Shown here: positions 24,257 to 32,988 of the stretch, piece after piece
Position numbering within the stretch: position 1 is the stretch's first letter
How the letters are laid out: every line of letters starts with the position of its first letter
DNA from: Paenibacillus_L residui
Lineage (GTDB): Bacteria > Bacillota > Bacilli > Paenibacillales > NBRC-103111
Direction: 5' to 3'
Assembly (NCBI RefSeq): GCF_042677205.1
Contig: NZ_JBHTIU010000031.1
Coordinates: 62,001-126,000 of the forward strand
Length of the DNA stretch: 64,000 nt
Notes under the pieces: model-generated
Seen by the model: only the letters and a program-made list of their open reading frames with translations
What the model was told of the DNA's origin: nothing
Database searches by the model: none
Position numbers and translations under genes: made by a program

Positions 24257-25583
24257 CAGCCGCCAACTGGCCTTAATTATCGCTTCCTCCATTATTACGG
24301 CCGGGATCATTGTCGATCCCCAGCAGTTGGCGCGCAGCACCGGCCACGATGCTATTTTCACCTATTCGTTGTCGCTGCTGCTCTCCTTCATAGTTTGTTA
24401 TTTCTTCTATTCGCTGTCCAAGAAATTTCCCGGCAAGAATCTGTTCGAAATCAGCTTCATTGTGGCCGGGAAATGGGGCGGCGGCATAATCAACATCCTG
24501 GTGCTGCTTAACATCTGGTTCATCTTTGCCCGGGATTCCTTCGCAACGACGATGTTTTTGCGGGCTACGCTCCTGCAGAAGACACCGCCGGAAATCTTGA
24601 TCATGCTGTTCATTTTGGTCATGGTTTATTACGGAAAATCGAGTATAGAGGTCATCTCGAGGGTGAATGAAATCGTATTTCCTTTCGCCTTCGTGATCAT
24701 TCTCTTTTTTCCGCTTCTATTGGTTAATGAAATTCAAGTCAGCCAATGGGAGCCGGTATTTACCCAAACCCCCGCACAATTGGCGCTGGGGAGCATTTTA
24801 AATTCCATTCGCTTCGGGGATCTGATTGTTTTTGGAGCTTTTCTCCATACGGTCCAGAACGCGAAGCATCTGCTGACCGGCTTCCGTTTGGGTGTCATCC
24901 TGTCGGCTTTTTCGTTAACCATCGTTATTGCAACAGCTATTGCCGTCTTTGGGGCCGATATTTTGGCCCGATTGAATTTTCCGATATACTCTTTGGTCGC
25001 CCAGATCAACATTACGGACTTCATGGACCGGGTAGATGTATTTGCCTTCAGCATCTATTTCCCGGCAGCGATCATTAACGTCGTGGTCTCCTTTACTGCT
25101 TTTATTACCGGGATCAGCGCCTTTACCTCCAAGAACGACCCGACTCTGCTCTCTCTTTCGACTGGATGGTTTCTGCTGCTGACCATACTGATAACCTTCA
25201 CTAATTTTGTCGAGCTTGGCCGGTTCACCTTTTACTCGTATCCAGCCTACGTCATTGTCGTGCAGCCTCTGTTGTTCTTGCTGCTGTTTTTTCTTGCGAA
25301 GCGGCATCCGTCGGTTCCGATTCCACAGACGGCATCCCAATCCAAATCGTCAACCGCGGACCAGCGGAACAACCGGTCGGGCAAGCCTCCGAAGCCGCTT
25401 GGTTATTGGATCAGAGTGACCAATATTTCGATTCTCTCCTCTATGCTGTTACTAATACTCGGTATGACCATCTCCTATATCTCCCCCTGGATTAGGTCCT
25501 TCTGTGCCATTGGCTACGGAGCCTGCCTGATACTAGCCTTGTTCAGTGTCGTCAAAGAGAAGAAAAGGGCGGAAGCCGGGTAA
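24237..25583 (+). CDS. Spore germination receptor B subunit (GerB permease family)
   Basis: 448 residues with about ten membrane helices and the APC-superfamily GerB start ISSRQLALIIASSIITAGIIVDP. Typical family blocks are FPGKNLFEISFIVAGKWGG and RVNEIVFPFAFVIILFFPLLL. Others are SILNSIRFGDLIVFGAFLHTVQNAKHLLTGF and FVELGRFTFYSYPAY. The B subunit binds the germinant. The ATG is preceded by ACAGGAGG at 9 bases. A hydrophilic loop (about 360-390) precedes two more helices at the C-terminus, a little longer than usual. Last gene of the A-C-D-B operon. Confidence 0.93.
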   Translation: MSRQVISSRQLALIIASSIITAGIIVDPQQLARSTGHDAIFTYSLSLLLSFIVCYFFYSLSKKFPGKNLFEISFIVAGKWGGGIINILVLLNIWFIFARDSFATTMFLRATLLQKTPPEILIMLFILVMVYYGKSSIEVISRVNEIVFPFAFVIILFFPLLLVNEIQVSQWEPVFTQTPAQLALGSILNSIRFGDLIVFGAFLHTVQNAKHLLTGFRLGVILSAFSLTIVIATAIAVFGADILARLNFPIYSLVAQINITDFMDRVDVFAFSIYFPAAIINVVVSFTAFITGISAFTSKNDPTLLSLSTGWFLLLTILITFTNFVELGRFTFYSYPAYVIVVQPLLFLLLFFLAKRHPSVPIPQTASQSKSSTADQRNNRSGKPPKPLGYWIRVTNISILSSMLLLILGMTISYISPWIRSFCAIGYGACLILALFSVVKEKKRAEAG

Positions 25584-25598
25584 CCCCCGGCATTTCTT
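25574..25598 (+). terminator. Candidate terminator of the ger operon
   Basis: GCCGGG-TAACC-CCCGGC is a perfect 6-base stem overlapping the gerB stop codon, followed by ATTTCTTT. The T run is weak. Confidence 0.5.
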
Positions 25599-25699
25599 TG
25601 GCCACGAAAGTCATATGACGGAGGAAAACGATTTGTGACCGGAATCACTATGGCCACCGTTATTTTTCGAGTACAATAAAGGAAATAACGGTTCTTCGG

Positions 25700-26971
25700 G
25701 TGGTTCAGCTTATGGCTCAGGAAATGGTTCAACGCAGAAGATGGCACTGGTCCGAATGGATTATGCTCGGATTTTACGCTGTATGGGTGATCGGCAGTAT
25801 CACTACATGCTTCATGTTCGATAAGGGCAGTATGTCGACGCTTCGGCCCTGGGAGTATGCATCGCTGCTGTTCACCCTGTTTATGCTCCCGCTTCTCTTC
25901 TGGAGACCGGGTTATGTGCATATGCTGGGGTTTCCCCTAACCGTTCTTCTGACAGTAGGGGGATTTCAGCATTATTTATACTTCAATAAGCTGGAAATGA
26001 TTGACCTGCTCTCCTATCCGCTCATTATCGTCGGATTTCTCTCTAACCGGTTGAATATTTGGTGGACAGTGCCCTGCTTTCTCGTCATTCACCCTTCTAT
26101 ATCGATTTGGTTGATGGATCAGCCCGGGCTGCTGGCTATTCTCCAAATTTTCACTTCCTATGGAGTAAGCTTTGTGATGGGATTGGGGATTCAAAGAATC
26201 TTGACCTCCCACCTGAGAATGAAGCAGTTGTATGGAGAGAACGTTAAGCAATACGATCTCATCCGCCAGCAAAACAAAGCCTTGGAGCAGTATGCCCGCC
26301 AGGTGGAAAACCTGACCCTGCTGGAGGAACGCAACCGCTTGGCCAGGGAGCTTCACGATACGGTAGGCCATACGTTCACCTCTGTCATTATGGGGATGGA
26401 TGCCGTATCCTATTTGATCGAGCTGGATCCGAACAAAGCCAAGGCCAAGCTGGAGGTGCTGCGGGAGGTTACGCGCAACGGATTGGACGAAGTCCGCAAG
26501 AGTATCCACCAGATTGCTCCACTGGAAGATAACGCGCCGTTGACTCAGCAAATTTCCAGATTGGCCAACGAATTCGCGGTTCATACCGGAACCTCGGTCA
26601 GAGTAGATACGTCCGGGGAGGAAGGGGAATTCCCCCAGCAGCTGAAGCTGACCATTATCCGCTGCTTACAGGAAGCTCTTACGAATGCCAAGAGGCACGG
26701 ACAAGCTGCATCCGTGCTCATTGAAATCAATTATCTCCATGAACAAATTTCCTTGAAGGTGAAGGATGACGGCCTCGGCTCGGACAAAATCCATACGGGG
26801 TTCGGTCTGAACGGCATGAAGGAAAGGCTCGCCGCCTGGAGGGGGAATTTGCAGATCCACTCTCATAAAGGGCTGGGGACGACCGTCACCTGCACTATCC
26901 CGTATTCGCGGGCCGGTATCAAATCACAAGGGGGAACCATAGATGAAAGAGATTCGGTTACTTCTGGTTGA
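25700..26971 (+). CDS. NarL-type two-component sensor histidine kinase
   Basis: 423 residues. Four or five N-terminal membrane segments (residues 20-180) are followed by a coiled linker (about 180-215) and HisKA_3 with phospho-acceptor His in RNRLARELHDTVGHTFTSV. The ATPase domain has LTIIRCLQEALTNAKRHGQA and VKDDGLGSD, then GFGLNGMKERL. This is the DegS/LiaS/DesK layout. Start: GTG 25700 is the longest, ATG 25712 is an alternative, and neither has a strong site. It overlaps the response regulator by 29 bases. The signal is unknown. Confidence 0.93.
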   Translation: MVQLMAQEMVQRRRWHWSEWIMLGFYAVWVIGSITTCFMFDKGSMSTLRPWEYASLLFTLFMLPLLFWRPGYVHMLGFPLTVLLTVGGFQHYLYFNKLEMIDLLSYPLIIVGFLSNRLNIWWTVPCFLVIHPSISIWLMDQPGLLAILQIFTSYGVSFVMGLGIQRILTSHLRMKQLYGENVKQYDLIRQQNKALEQYARQVENLTLLEERNRLARELHDTVGHTFTSVIMGMDAVSYLIELDPNKAKAKLEVLREVTRNGLDEVRKSIHQIAPLEDNAPLTQQISRLANEFAVHTGTSVRVDTSGEEGEFPQQLKLTIIRCLQEALTNAKRHGQAASVLIEINYLHEQISLKVKDDGLGSDKIHTGFGLNGMKERLAAWRGNLQIHSHKGLGTTVTCTIPYSRAGIKSQGGTIDERDSVTSG

Positions 26972-27659
26972 CGATCAGGATTTAATCCGCGAGAGTCTCC
27001 ATATCGTACTGGACATGGATCCGGAGATCGAAGTCGTCGGGCTCGCCGAGAATGGCAGGATAGCTGTGGACCTGTGCTCCAGCAAGCAGCCCAACACCGT
27101 ATTGATGGACATTCATATGCCGGAGATGGACGGAGTGGAAGCTACCCGGCAGATTAAGAAGCAGTGGCCGGATATCCGGGTTATCATCCTCACTACGTTC
27201 CAGGAAATCGATTATGTCGTTCAGGCGCTGGATGCGGGAGCGGAAGGATATTTGCTTAAGGCCATTCATCCGAAGGAGCTGGTCTCGGGCATCAAATGGG
27301 TGCATAGCGGGGGAACGCTCATTCCGCAGGATATTGCAAAAATGCTGGTGAAAGAGATCAAAAACGGCGAATCCGCCGAAGCAGGCAGAAACAGCTCAGC
27401 CACCGATTCACACGGAAGCCATAGCGCCCAACTGCTGCAAGCACCGCAAGAATTGCCCAAGCTCTCTTACGGGCTTAGTGAACGGGAGCTGGAGGTGCTT
27501 CAGTTGATTTCCGCAGGCCTGAATAACCGGGAAATTGCCGTCAAGCTATTTTTATCCGAGGGCACCGTGAAGAACTATATTTCCAGCATCTATTCCAAGA
27601 TGGATGTTCGTGATCGGATGCAGGCAGCCAAAAAAGCGAACGACGAAGGAATACTATGA
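26943..27659 (+). CDS. NarL/LuxR-type response regulator
   Basis: 238 residues. The receiver domain (1-120) has the acidic pair Asp10-Asp11, the phospho-acceptor Asp56 in VLMDIHMPEMDG, and Lys in GYLLKA. A linker rich in Ser and Gln (about 140-170) leads to a LuxR HTH (LSERELEVLQLISAGLNNREIAVKLFLSEGTVKNYISSIYSKM). The gene partner is the kinase at 25700. The pair lies alone; no target gene follows directly. Confidence 0.95.
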   Translation: MKEIRLLLVDDQDLIRESLHIVLDMDPEIEVVGLAENGRIAVDLCSSKQPNTVLMDIHMPEMDGVEATRQIKKQWPDIRVIILTTFQEIDYVVQALDAGAEGYLLKAIHPKELVSGIKWVHSGGTLIPQDIAKMLVKEIKNGESAEAGRNSSATDSHGSHSAQLLQAPQELPKLSYGLSERELEVLQLISAGLNNREIAVKLFLSEGTVKNYISSIYSKMDVRDRMQAAKKANDEGIL

Positions 27660-27775
27660 GGATAAACAGCTATGCCGTCCTTAGAACAGGTGCGTTTACC
27701 GATGAAATATAAGAACAGGTATAGACGAAAACTTATACTATGAGAAAAACTCCTATCGGAGCCCTGAGGGAAAGC
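27658..27775. repeat. Dispersed repeat family C, copy 2
   Basis: Same blocks as 10938-11014: GGATAAAC, GCCGTCCTT, GCGTTTACCGATGAAATATA, then CTATCGGAGCC, with about 35 extra bases between the last two. It starts at the response regulator stop codon. Confidence 0.65.
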
Positions 27776-27829
27776 TATACGTCGCATCCGGGTCAGTAAA
27801 GACATCGCAAAGACGAGCAGAAATACATT

Positions 27830-28031
27830 AAAATCGTGCCTTTTTCCAAAAAGAAGGCGAAAGACGCTCAAATGTGCAGGTCTTTTTCACAAAATGGGGC
27901 CATTTCGCAAAAATCGCTCCAAAGACGTGCATTATTGCTCTAGAATCAGGTATGTGGCGGCTTTTCTCCAAAAAGACGTGCATTATTGCTCTAGAATAGG
28001 GCACTCCGCGGTTTTCTCCAAAAAGACGTGG
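27830..28031. repeat. Tandem repeat of about 50 bases
   Basis: AAAGACGTGCATTATTGCTC starts at 27921 and 27972, and a third partial unit AAAGACGTGG at 28022 (spacing 51 and 50 bases). TAGAAT and TTTTCTCCAAA are shared by the first two units. An older, worn unit may lie at 27838-27880 (CCAAAAAGAAGGCGAAAGACGC). No coding frame runs through. It fills the gap between convergent genes. Confidence 0.75.
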
Positions 28032-28040
28032 AAGCACATA

Positions 28041-28064
28041 AAGGCCGGAGCTTGCTCCGGCCTT
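28041..28064. terminator. Hairpin terminator between convergent genes
   Basis: AAGGCCGGAGC-TT-GCTCCGGCCTT is a perfect 11-base stem, four bases from the stop of the methyltransferase gene. The T tail is short (TTTA) on the minus strand. Confidence 0.65.
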
Positions 28065-28067
28065 CGC

Positions 28068-29261
28068 CTATAGGAGGCCCTCCAGACGATCCTGCAAGGC
28101 TCTTTCCAGGTAAGGATCAATGTGCAGGAACTGCTTGAATTGCTTATACTCCGCTGCGAGCTTCCGGAGGCTCTCTTCGGAGACAGCCTGCCGCACCGCC
28201 CGAACCAGCAGGTTCTTGGGAGTATGCTCCATATCGATGAACTCTACAATTTGCGATTTGTAGCCAACCAGCTCCAACAGTCTGGCTCTTACGGAATCGG
28301 TGGCCAGAGCCGACAGCCTCTCCTTAATGATCCCATGCTCCAGCATGGGAGCCAGCACCGGGTTATCCAATTGCTTAAACAGCTCATGCTGACAGCAGGG
28401 CACGGACAGGATGACCCGGGCTCCCCAGCGGACAGCTTTGTCCAAAGCGGCATCGGTCGCCGTATCACAGGCGTGAAGGGTGACGACCATATCCACTTCA
28501 TTAATATCGTTATATTGACTGATATCGCCGACATAGAAATTTAAGTTCGTATACTGCAGCTTAGCCGCCAGAGCCGAGCAGTGCGCAATGACATCTTCCT
28601 TAAGATCAAGACCGATGGCACGTACATTTAATTTCTTTATGTAGGTTAAATAATGATACATGGCAAAGGTCAAATAAGATTTGCCGCAGCCGAAATCAAT
28701 TACCGTTATAGGCCGGTTGCGGGGCAGCTCACTGACAACATCATCCACCAATTCGAGGAAGCGGTTGATTTGCCGGAATTTGTCGTATTTCGCCGCAAGA
28801 ACCTTCCCTTGGGCATTCATCACACCCAGCTCAACCAGATAAGGAACGGGCGTTCCTTCCTCCAACAAATATTTTTTCTTCCGGTTATGAGATAATTCTA
28901 TTGTCTTTTTGGTAGCCGGCTTTTTAAGAATAGCGGCCTTGCCTTTTTTATTCACCAAAATTTGATAGTCCGCCTCTGCTGTTTGCCACAAGCCTTGCTT
29001 GAACTGTTCACGAAGAAGCTGCGTTAAGTGGCCTGCCGCTTGATCCGCATTCCGGTTTTCATGTATGACCTTCGGTCCGACCTGATATGTGAATTGGTAT
29101 TTCCGCTCTCCCTTGAGAATAACCGGCTTCATCTTCACTTTATCCGCATGCTGCGGCTCCTTCCTCCGTTTATTGCTCAATGTGGCTTGGAGGAGTGTTT
29201 CATTATGGATCAACTCAACGGCTAGCCGATATAGATTGTCGTCATTTAGATTGTCTGTCAT
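28068..29261 (-). CDS. SAM-dependent methyltransferase
   Basis: 397 residues. The N-terminal half (1-180) is basic and may bind nucleic acid (YQFTYQVGPKVIHENRNADQA, SHNRKKKYLLEEG). The C-terminal class I methyltransferase has VIDFGCGKSYLTFAMYHYLT (motif I), AIGLDLKEDVIAHC, and VVTLHACDTATDAAL, then SVPCCQHELFKQL. This is a Methyltransf_25/32-like protein common in Firmicutes, possibly acting on RNA, with no known substrate. The start is ATG 29261 with GGGGAG; the longer frame begins at a TTG. Confidence 0.88.
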   Translation of the reverse strand: MTDNLNDDNLYRLAVELIHNETLLQATLSNKRRKEPQHADKVKMKPVILKGERKYQFTYQVGPKVIHENRNADQAAGHLTQLLREQFKQGLWQTAEADYQILVNKKGKAAILKKPATKKTIELSHNRKKKYLLEEGTPVPYLVELGVMNAQGKVLAAKYDKFRQINRFLELVDDVVSELPRNRPITVIDFGCGKSYLTFAMYHYLTYIKKLNVRAIGLDLKEDVIAHCSALAAKLQYTNLNFYVGDISQYNDINEVDMVVTLHACDTATDAALDKAVRWGARVILSVPCCQHELFKQLDNPVLAPMLEHGIIKERLSALATDSVRARLLELVGYKSQIVEFIDMEHTPKNLLVRAVRQAVSEESLRKLAAEYKQFKQFLHIDPYLERALQDRLEGLL

Positions 29262-29397
29262 AAGTCTCCCCGCTTTATATTTTCGGTCGTGTATGAACGG
29301 TTCCGCCTGCCAGTCATGCCAGGAAAGGTTAACATTCTGCAATTAGTAGTATAACATGATTGCAGGTTCAGGTTTAATCCTCGAACGAAATCCAGGC

Positions 29398-29444
29398 AAG
29401 AAAAGAACACCCCTCCCTTCATCCGTGAAGCGGGGATGCTCTCG
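29398..29444 (-). terminator. Candidate terminator of the spore lipoprotein gene
   Basis: The minus strand has an imperfect stem (GCATCCCCGCTTCA with TGAAGGGAGGGGTGT) followed by TCTTTTCTT, just after the stop at 29452. Confidence 0.45.
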
Positions 29445-29451
29445 CTCAAAG

Positions 29452-30351
29452 CTATCTTTGTCTGACTCCTGTGCTGGGACTGTACATTCCGTCACTGCCT
29501 GTAATCGGGCGGCCGATTTTACCGCCACTGGAACTGCCACCGTAAGATCCCGTCCCTTCCGTGTCCGGAAAGAACCGAGTAGCTAAAGAATTCAGGGCGG
29601 GCACAATTTGGTCCTTGGTCTGTCCCTGCTGTTGTTCCATCTCCTGAAGCTTGATGAGCTGCGCCCGAAATTCATCGTTCGCCGATACAAATACATGATG
29701 AAGAGAAGGACTGCTGAGCTCTTTCACCCGTTGGACAATTTTTTGTTTAACGGCTACCGGCATATTGGATAAATCTGCGTCCGAGCTGGAAGAATGAAGC
29801 TCGCCATGCGGGTGTGCGGTCAGGTTCCCTGTTCTGGAAAAGCCGGAGCTTCTCGTATCCAGGTCATGTCCGTTGCCCGCAATTCCGCTGCGTATCTCCG
29901 GGCCGACCTGCTCACGGTACGGTTCTTCCCTCTGATTCAGCATACCGCTTCCTCCATCCGCCGTTCCCGCATCCATCCGCTTGGCCTCTTCCTTAAGCTC
30001 TACAGAGACATAGACATATCTATCGGTAACGACGGACTTAGCGTTATCGACCTCGTCCATAGCTGCAATTTGTTCGTCCAGATAAGGACTCCATTCCATT
30101 CTCGTATTGGTATGAGGCGAAATCAGCCCGGTTCCCGATCTTTCCCCCTGGGCTCTTCTTAATTCATTCATGCGTGGAGTTTGTCGTTTACGGATATTCT
30201 CCTGCATGATCTCCTGCTTGAATTCCCTGCCCCGATATCCGTTGAATCCATGACTTTGCTGGTAACTCGAGCAAGCCGCCAATAAACACAGGCAGCCGGC
30301 AAGAATAATTGGCCCCTTCAGCCATCGTCCTCCGCGATTGCTTTTATTCAT
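29452..30351 (-). CDS. YhcN/YlaJ-type sporulation lipoprotein
   Basis: 299 residues. A lipoprotein signal (LAGCLCLLAAC) is followed by a polar stretch and a YhcN/YlaJ core (DEQIAAMDEVDNAKSVVTDRYVYVSVELKEEA, then LSNMPVAVKQKIVQRVKELSSPSLHHVFVSANDEF). A low-complexity linker of about 60 residues splits the core. The C-terminal tail is Gly/Ser-rich. Family members are found in the inner membrane of spores and affect outgrowth or germination. AAAGGGGGAAAG precedes the ATG. Confidence 0.85.
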   Translation of the reverse strand: MNKSNRGGRWLKGPIILAGCLCLLAACSSYQQSHGFNGYRGREFKQEIMQENIRKRQTPRMNELRRAQGERSGTGLISPHTNTRMEWSPYLDEQIAAMDEVDNAKSVVTDRYVYVSVELKEEAKRMDAGTADGGSGMLNQREEPYREQVGPEIRSGIAGNGHDLDTRSSGFSRTGNLTAHPHGELHSSSSDADLSNMPVAVKQKIVQRVKELSSPSLHHVFVSANDEFRAQLIKLQEMEQQQGQTKDQIVPALNSLATRFFPDTEGTGSYGGSSSGGKIGRPITGSDGMYSPSTGVRQR

Positions 30352-30602
30352 TTTGCTTTCCCCCTTTTCTTTGGAGAAATGGATAATGACGCAATCTTAG
30401 CATTCGATTTTCCTGCCGATTTTATGCTGCTTCTTTTTCTTGCTCAAAGCGGAACTCTCCCGACCCGCTTTACGGCGCTGTGACGTTGATCATCCCCCAT
30501 GCCATTTTACAGTGTGCTAATATTTTGCGGCTGCTGGACACTAGTCCCATTCCAATGCTTGTTCTCTATCATAAATATGATAGCAAGAGGGGGTTGGACA
30601 AG

Positions 30603-31082
30603 ATGATTCAAACGGGGTGCAAATGGAAGCTCATCTTATTCGTCTATCTTCTGCTATGGTTTGCCGGCAGCTTGTACGGGCTGCTCTATTGGATGGGGAA
30701 TAAAGCGCCGCAGGGGCAATGGCTGGGACTCAGCCTTCCCGAAATCCGGAGCTATTTGATCTATGCCTGGGCCGGCGCGAACGGAGGAACTTTATATGCT
30801 GTGAGGATGCTGCATCAATTTCATAGCTGTCAATCGACTATGCAATGGTTTCTATGGTATTTTTCCCGCCCTCTACTCTGTGCAGGCACGGCTGTTTTTG
30901 TCATTCTTTTGCTGGAGAGCGGTATTCTCCCCATTCTGGTATCGCCGGACGAAAAAGCCAGAATCGGCGTTGCTTTCCTGGCAGGCCTAGGTTACGGAAA
31001 AATAGCCGAGAAATTAATGTCGTTAACGGAGACGCTTTTTAACGGCAAGAAGCACATCGCTGAAGAGCCGTCCAATAAGTGA
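30603..31082 (+). CDS. Three-helix membrane protein of unknown function
   Basis: 159 residues with membrane segments near 8-28, 82-105 and 112-130. The segment between 30 and 80 is moderately hydrophobic (GLSLPEIRSYLIYAWAGANGGTLYA). The C-terminal tail is basic and cytoplasmic-like (FNGKKHIAEEPSNK). I start at ATG 30603, following AAGAGGGGG; the longer frame starts much earlier without a site. I do not recognise the family. Confidence 0.72.
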   Translation: MIQTGCKWKLILFVYLLLWFAGSLYGLLYWMGNKAPQGQWLGLSLPEIRSYLIYAWAGANGGTLYAVRMLHQFHSCQSTMQWFLWYFSRPLLCAGTAVFVILLLESGILPILVSPDEKARIGVAFLAGLGYGKIAEKLMSLTETLFNGKKHIAEEPSNK

Positions 31083-31228
31083 AGCTGATCCACATCTTGC
31101 GCGGTTCCGCTTTTTACGGCTCAGGCATCGTTTACCAGTATACTTTGACGGGCTCCACTCCATAATACAAACGGTTATCGTTAATTAACCAAGCTAAGGA
31201 CCAATCATATTATTAGGAGGCTTCTTAC

Positions 31229-31573
31229 ATGCAATCGTTCCAAGCGGGCCAGCAGCTTAACCATTGTCGTCAAACCGTTCGTCAAATGATGCATCAAACC
31301 GAGCAAGCCAGCATGATGTATCAGCAGCTCCTTCAGCAGGAGCAGCAAAATGCTGTAGAATTGGAGCAAATTGCCCAGAAAGAACGGCAAGCGGTGCAGA
31401 TGATTCAAACAGCACTGCAAGGACACCATACCGCAATGCAGCAAATGCAGCACATTGAACAAATTTGCAATGAGCTGGAACAAGTGATGCACAGCATCAA
31501 TCAGGTGAACCAGCCGTACAGCACTCAGCAGGCGGGTTCCCGTTATTACGGTCAATCGTCTTATAGACAATAA
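31229..31573 (+). CDS. Glutamine-rich small coiled protein
   Basis: 114 residues, about one quarter Gln, with Met and His also common: MQSFQAGQQLNHCRQTVRQM, then LLQQEQQNAVELEQIAQKE. Heptad-like spacing suggests a long amphipathic helix, and the end is Tyr/Gln/Ser-rich (YYGQSSYRQ). The make-up is like several spore coat or exosporium proteins, but no family is certain. TTAGGAGG precedes the ATG and a terminator follows directly, so it is monocistronic. Confidence 0.75.
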   Translation: MQSFQAGQQLNHCRQTVRQMMHQTEQASMMYQQLLQQEQQNAVELEQIAQKERQAVQMIQTALQGHHTAMQQMQHIEQICNELEQVMHSINQVNQPYSTQQAGSRYYGQSSYRQ

Positions 31574-31584
31574 CTTACGGTAAG

Positions 31585-31607
31585 AGGCGTCCGCGGACGC
31601 CTTTTTC
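31585..31607 (+). terminator. Terminator of the Gln-rich protein gene
   Basis: AGGCGTCC-GC-GGACGCCT followed by TTTT, 11 bases after the stop. Confidence 0.85.
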
Positions 31608-31672
31608 ATTTGCCATCCATTCAGTGAGAATCCCAATCTATTAATGCAAATTGCTCCTTTTTCTTTTGTCAA

Positions 31673-31710
31673 AAAAAAGAACCGGTTCCTATTAGGAATC
31701 GGTCTGATAA
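31673..31710 (-). terminator. Terminator of the oxidoreductase gene
   Basis: The minus-strand stem AGACCGATTCC / GGAACCGGTTC, with a short loop, is followed by eight T. It lies about 120 bases after the stop at 31828. Confidence 0.75.
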
Positions 31711-31827
31711 ATGAAAAAATGGACAATCGATTTTATTGCACACGTTAACATTGATGAGAAAAGGAAGCAACCATAACGGCATATCGCCGTAATGCCCCTT
31801 TAAGCGAAGACTAACTATAATTGGGAA

Positions 31828-32988
31828 TCAATAAGTTCCGTCGGTGTTCATAGTCATTTCTTTCGTAACCTTGACAAATTTAGAGTTGCGGATCTTCTCC
31901 TGCAGCTTCTCGTAGTACAAGTCTTCGTCAATAGGCAGTTGAACCCAATCATCAAGCCAGGAGGACAAATGCATTGCGTTGGATAGCGTTAATCCTTTAA
32001 TTCCTTCGACTCCGGGGGCTAACAGTGGCGTTCCTTTCAGAATGGCATCGGTAAAGTTCTGGGTGATGCCGCTATGCCCGGTTTCTCTGCCGACGATCGG
32101 AATTTCGCATTTCCAGCATTCCGGCTGTCCGAAGCCGCCTTTATATTCCGCATTGAACTGGCGTTCCGATACCCGTAATCTCCAGAAGGTCATAGTGCCG
32201 TCTTCAATAACGATTTTGCCGCGATCTCCCGTTACTTCATAACGATTCGTTCCCGGCGCTTCGCCTGTAGTTGTTACGAACAGGCCTGTAGCTCCGTTAT
32301 CGTACTCCACATAAGCCGTCACATCGTCCTCTACCTCGATATTGTGGTATTTGCCGAAGGCACAGAAGGCCCTTACCCGAACCGGCATCATATCGACCGT
32401 CCACTGCCACAAATCGAGCTGGTGCGGATCCTGGTTCAGCAGCACTCCGCCGCCTTCCCCGGCCCAAGTTGCTCTCCAACCGCCGGAATCGTAGTAGCTC
32501 TGCGGGCGATACCAATTGGTAATAATCCAATTCGTACGGCGGATTTCGCCCAGCTCGCCGGAAGTAACCAAGTCTCTCAGCTTCTGATAGAGCGGATTCG
32601 TTCTCTGATTATACATCATCCCGAAAATTTTATCGGTCTTCCCTGCCGCCTCGTTCATCTCGCGAACCTGCTTGGTATAAACCCCTGCCGGCTTCTCGCA
32701 CAGCACATGAAGCCCATGCTGAAATGCCTGAATCGCCAGCGTCGGGTGATCATAATGCGGAGTCGCAATCAGGACGGCGTCAATTTCTCCGGAAGCATAC
32801 ATAGCCTCTACATTGTCAAACAGACGGACCTCTTCGCCCAAATTTTCCTTGGCCCAGGTCAGCCGTTCCGGTCTGTTATCACAAATAGCGGTCAGCTTCG
32901 CTCCCTGTACGGTTCCTTGGGCTAAATACTTCGCATGGGAAGATCCCATATTCCCGATGCCGACAATGCCAAATCGAACCTTATCCAT
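31828..32988 (-). CDS. Gfo/Idh/MocA family oxidoreductase
   Basis: 386 residues. The N-terminal Rossmann fold has FGIVGIGNMGSSHAKYL (NAD(P) binding), AVLIATPHYDHPTLAI and LCEKPAGVYTKQV (the EKP motif). The C-terminal alpha/beta domain has GGVLLNQDPHQLDLWQW, where Asp and His are the catalytic pair of the family. Members oxidise or reduce sugars and inositols. Substrate unknown; no sugar transporter is near. AATAGGAGG precedes the ATG. Monocistronic. Confidence 0.93.
   Translation of the reverse strand: MDKVRFGIVGIGNMGSSHAKYLAQGTVQGAKLTAICDNRPERLTWAKENLGEEVRLFDNVEAMYASGEIDAVLIATPHYDHPTLAIQAFQHGLHVLCEKPAGVYTKQVREMNEAAGKTDKIFGMMYNQRTNPLYQKLRDLVTSGELGEIRRTNWIITNWYRPQSYYDSGGWRATWAGEGGGVLLNQDPHQLDLWQWTVDMMPVRVRAFCAFGKYHNIEVEDDVTAYVEYDNGATGLFVTTTGEAPGTNRYEVTGDRGKIVIEDGTMTFWRLRVSERQFNAEYKGGFGQPECWKCEIPIVGRETGHSGITQNFTDAILKGTPLLAPGVEGIKGLTLSNAMHLSSWLDDWVQLPIDEDLYYEKLQEKIRNSKFVKVTKEMTMNTDGTY

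Noticed and set aside
31200..31214. Sigma-K promoter for the Gln-rich protein (AC-N16-CATATTAT)
   Set aside because: The predicted transcription start would fall in or after the ribosome binding site, leaving no room for a leader.
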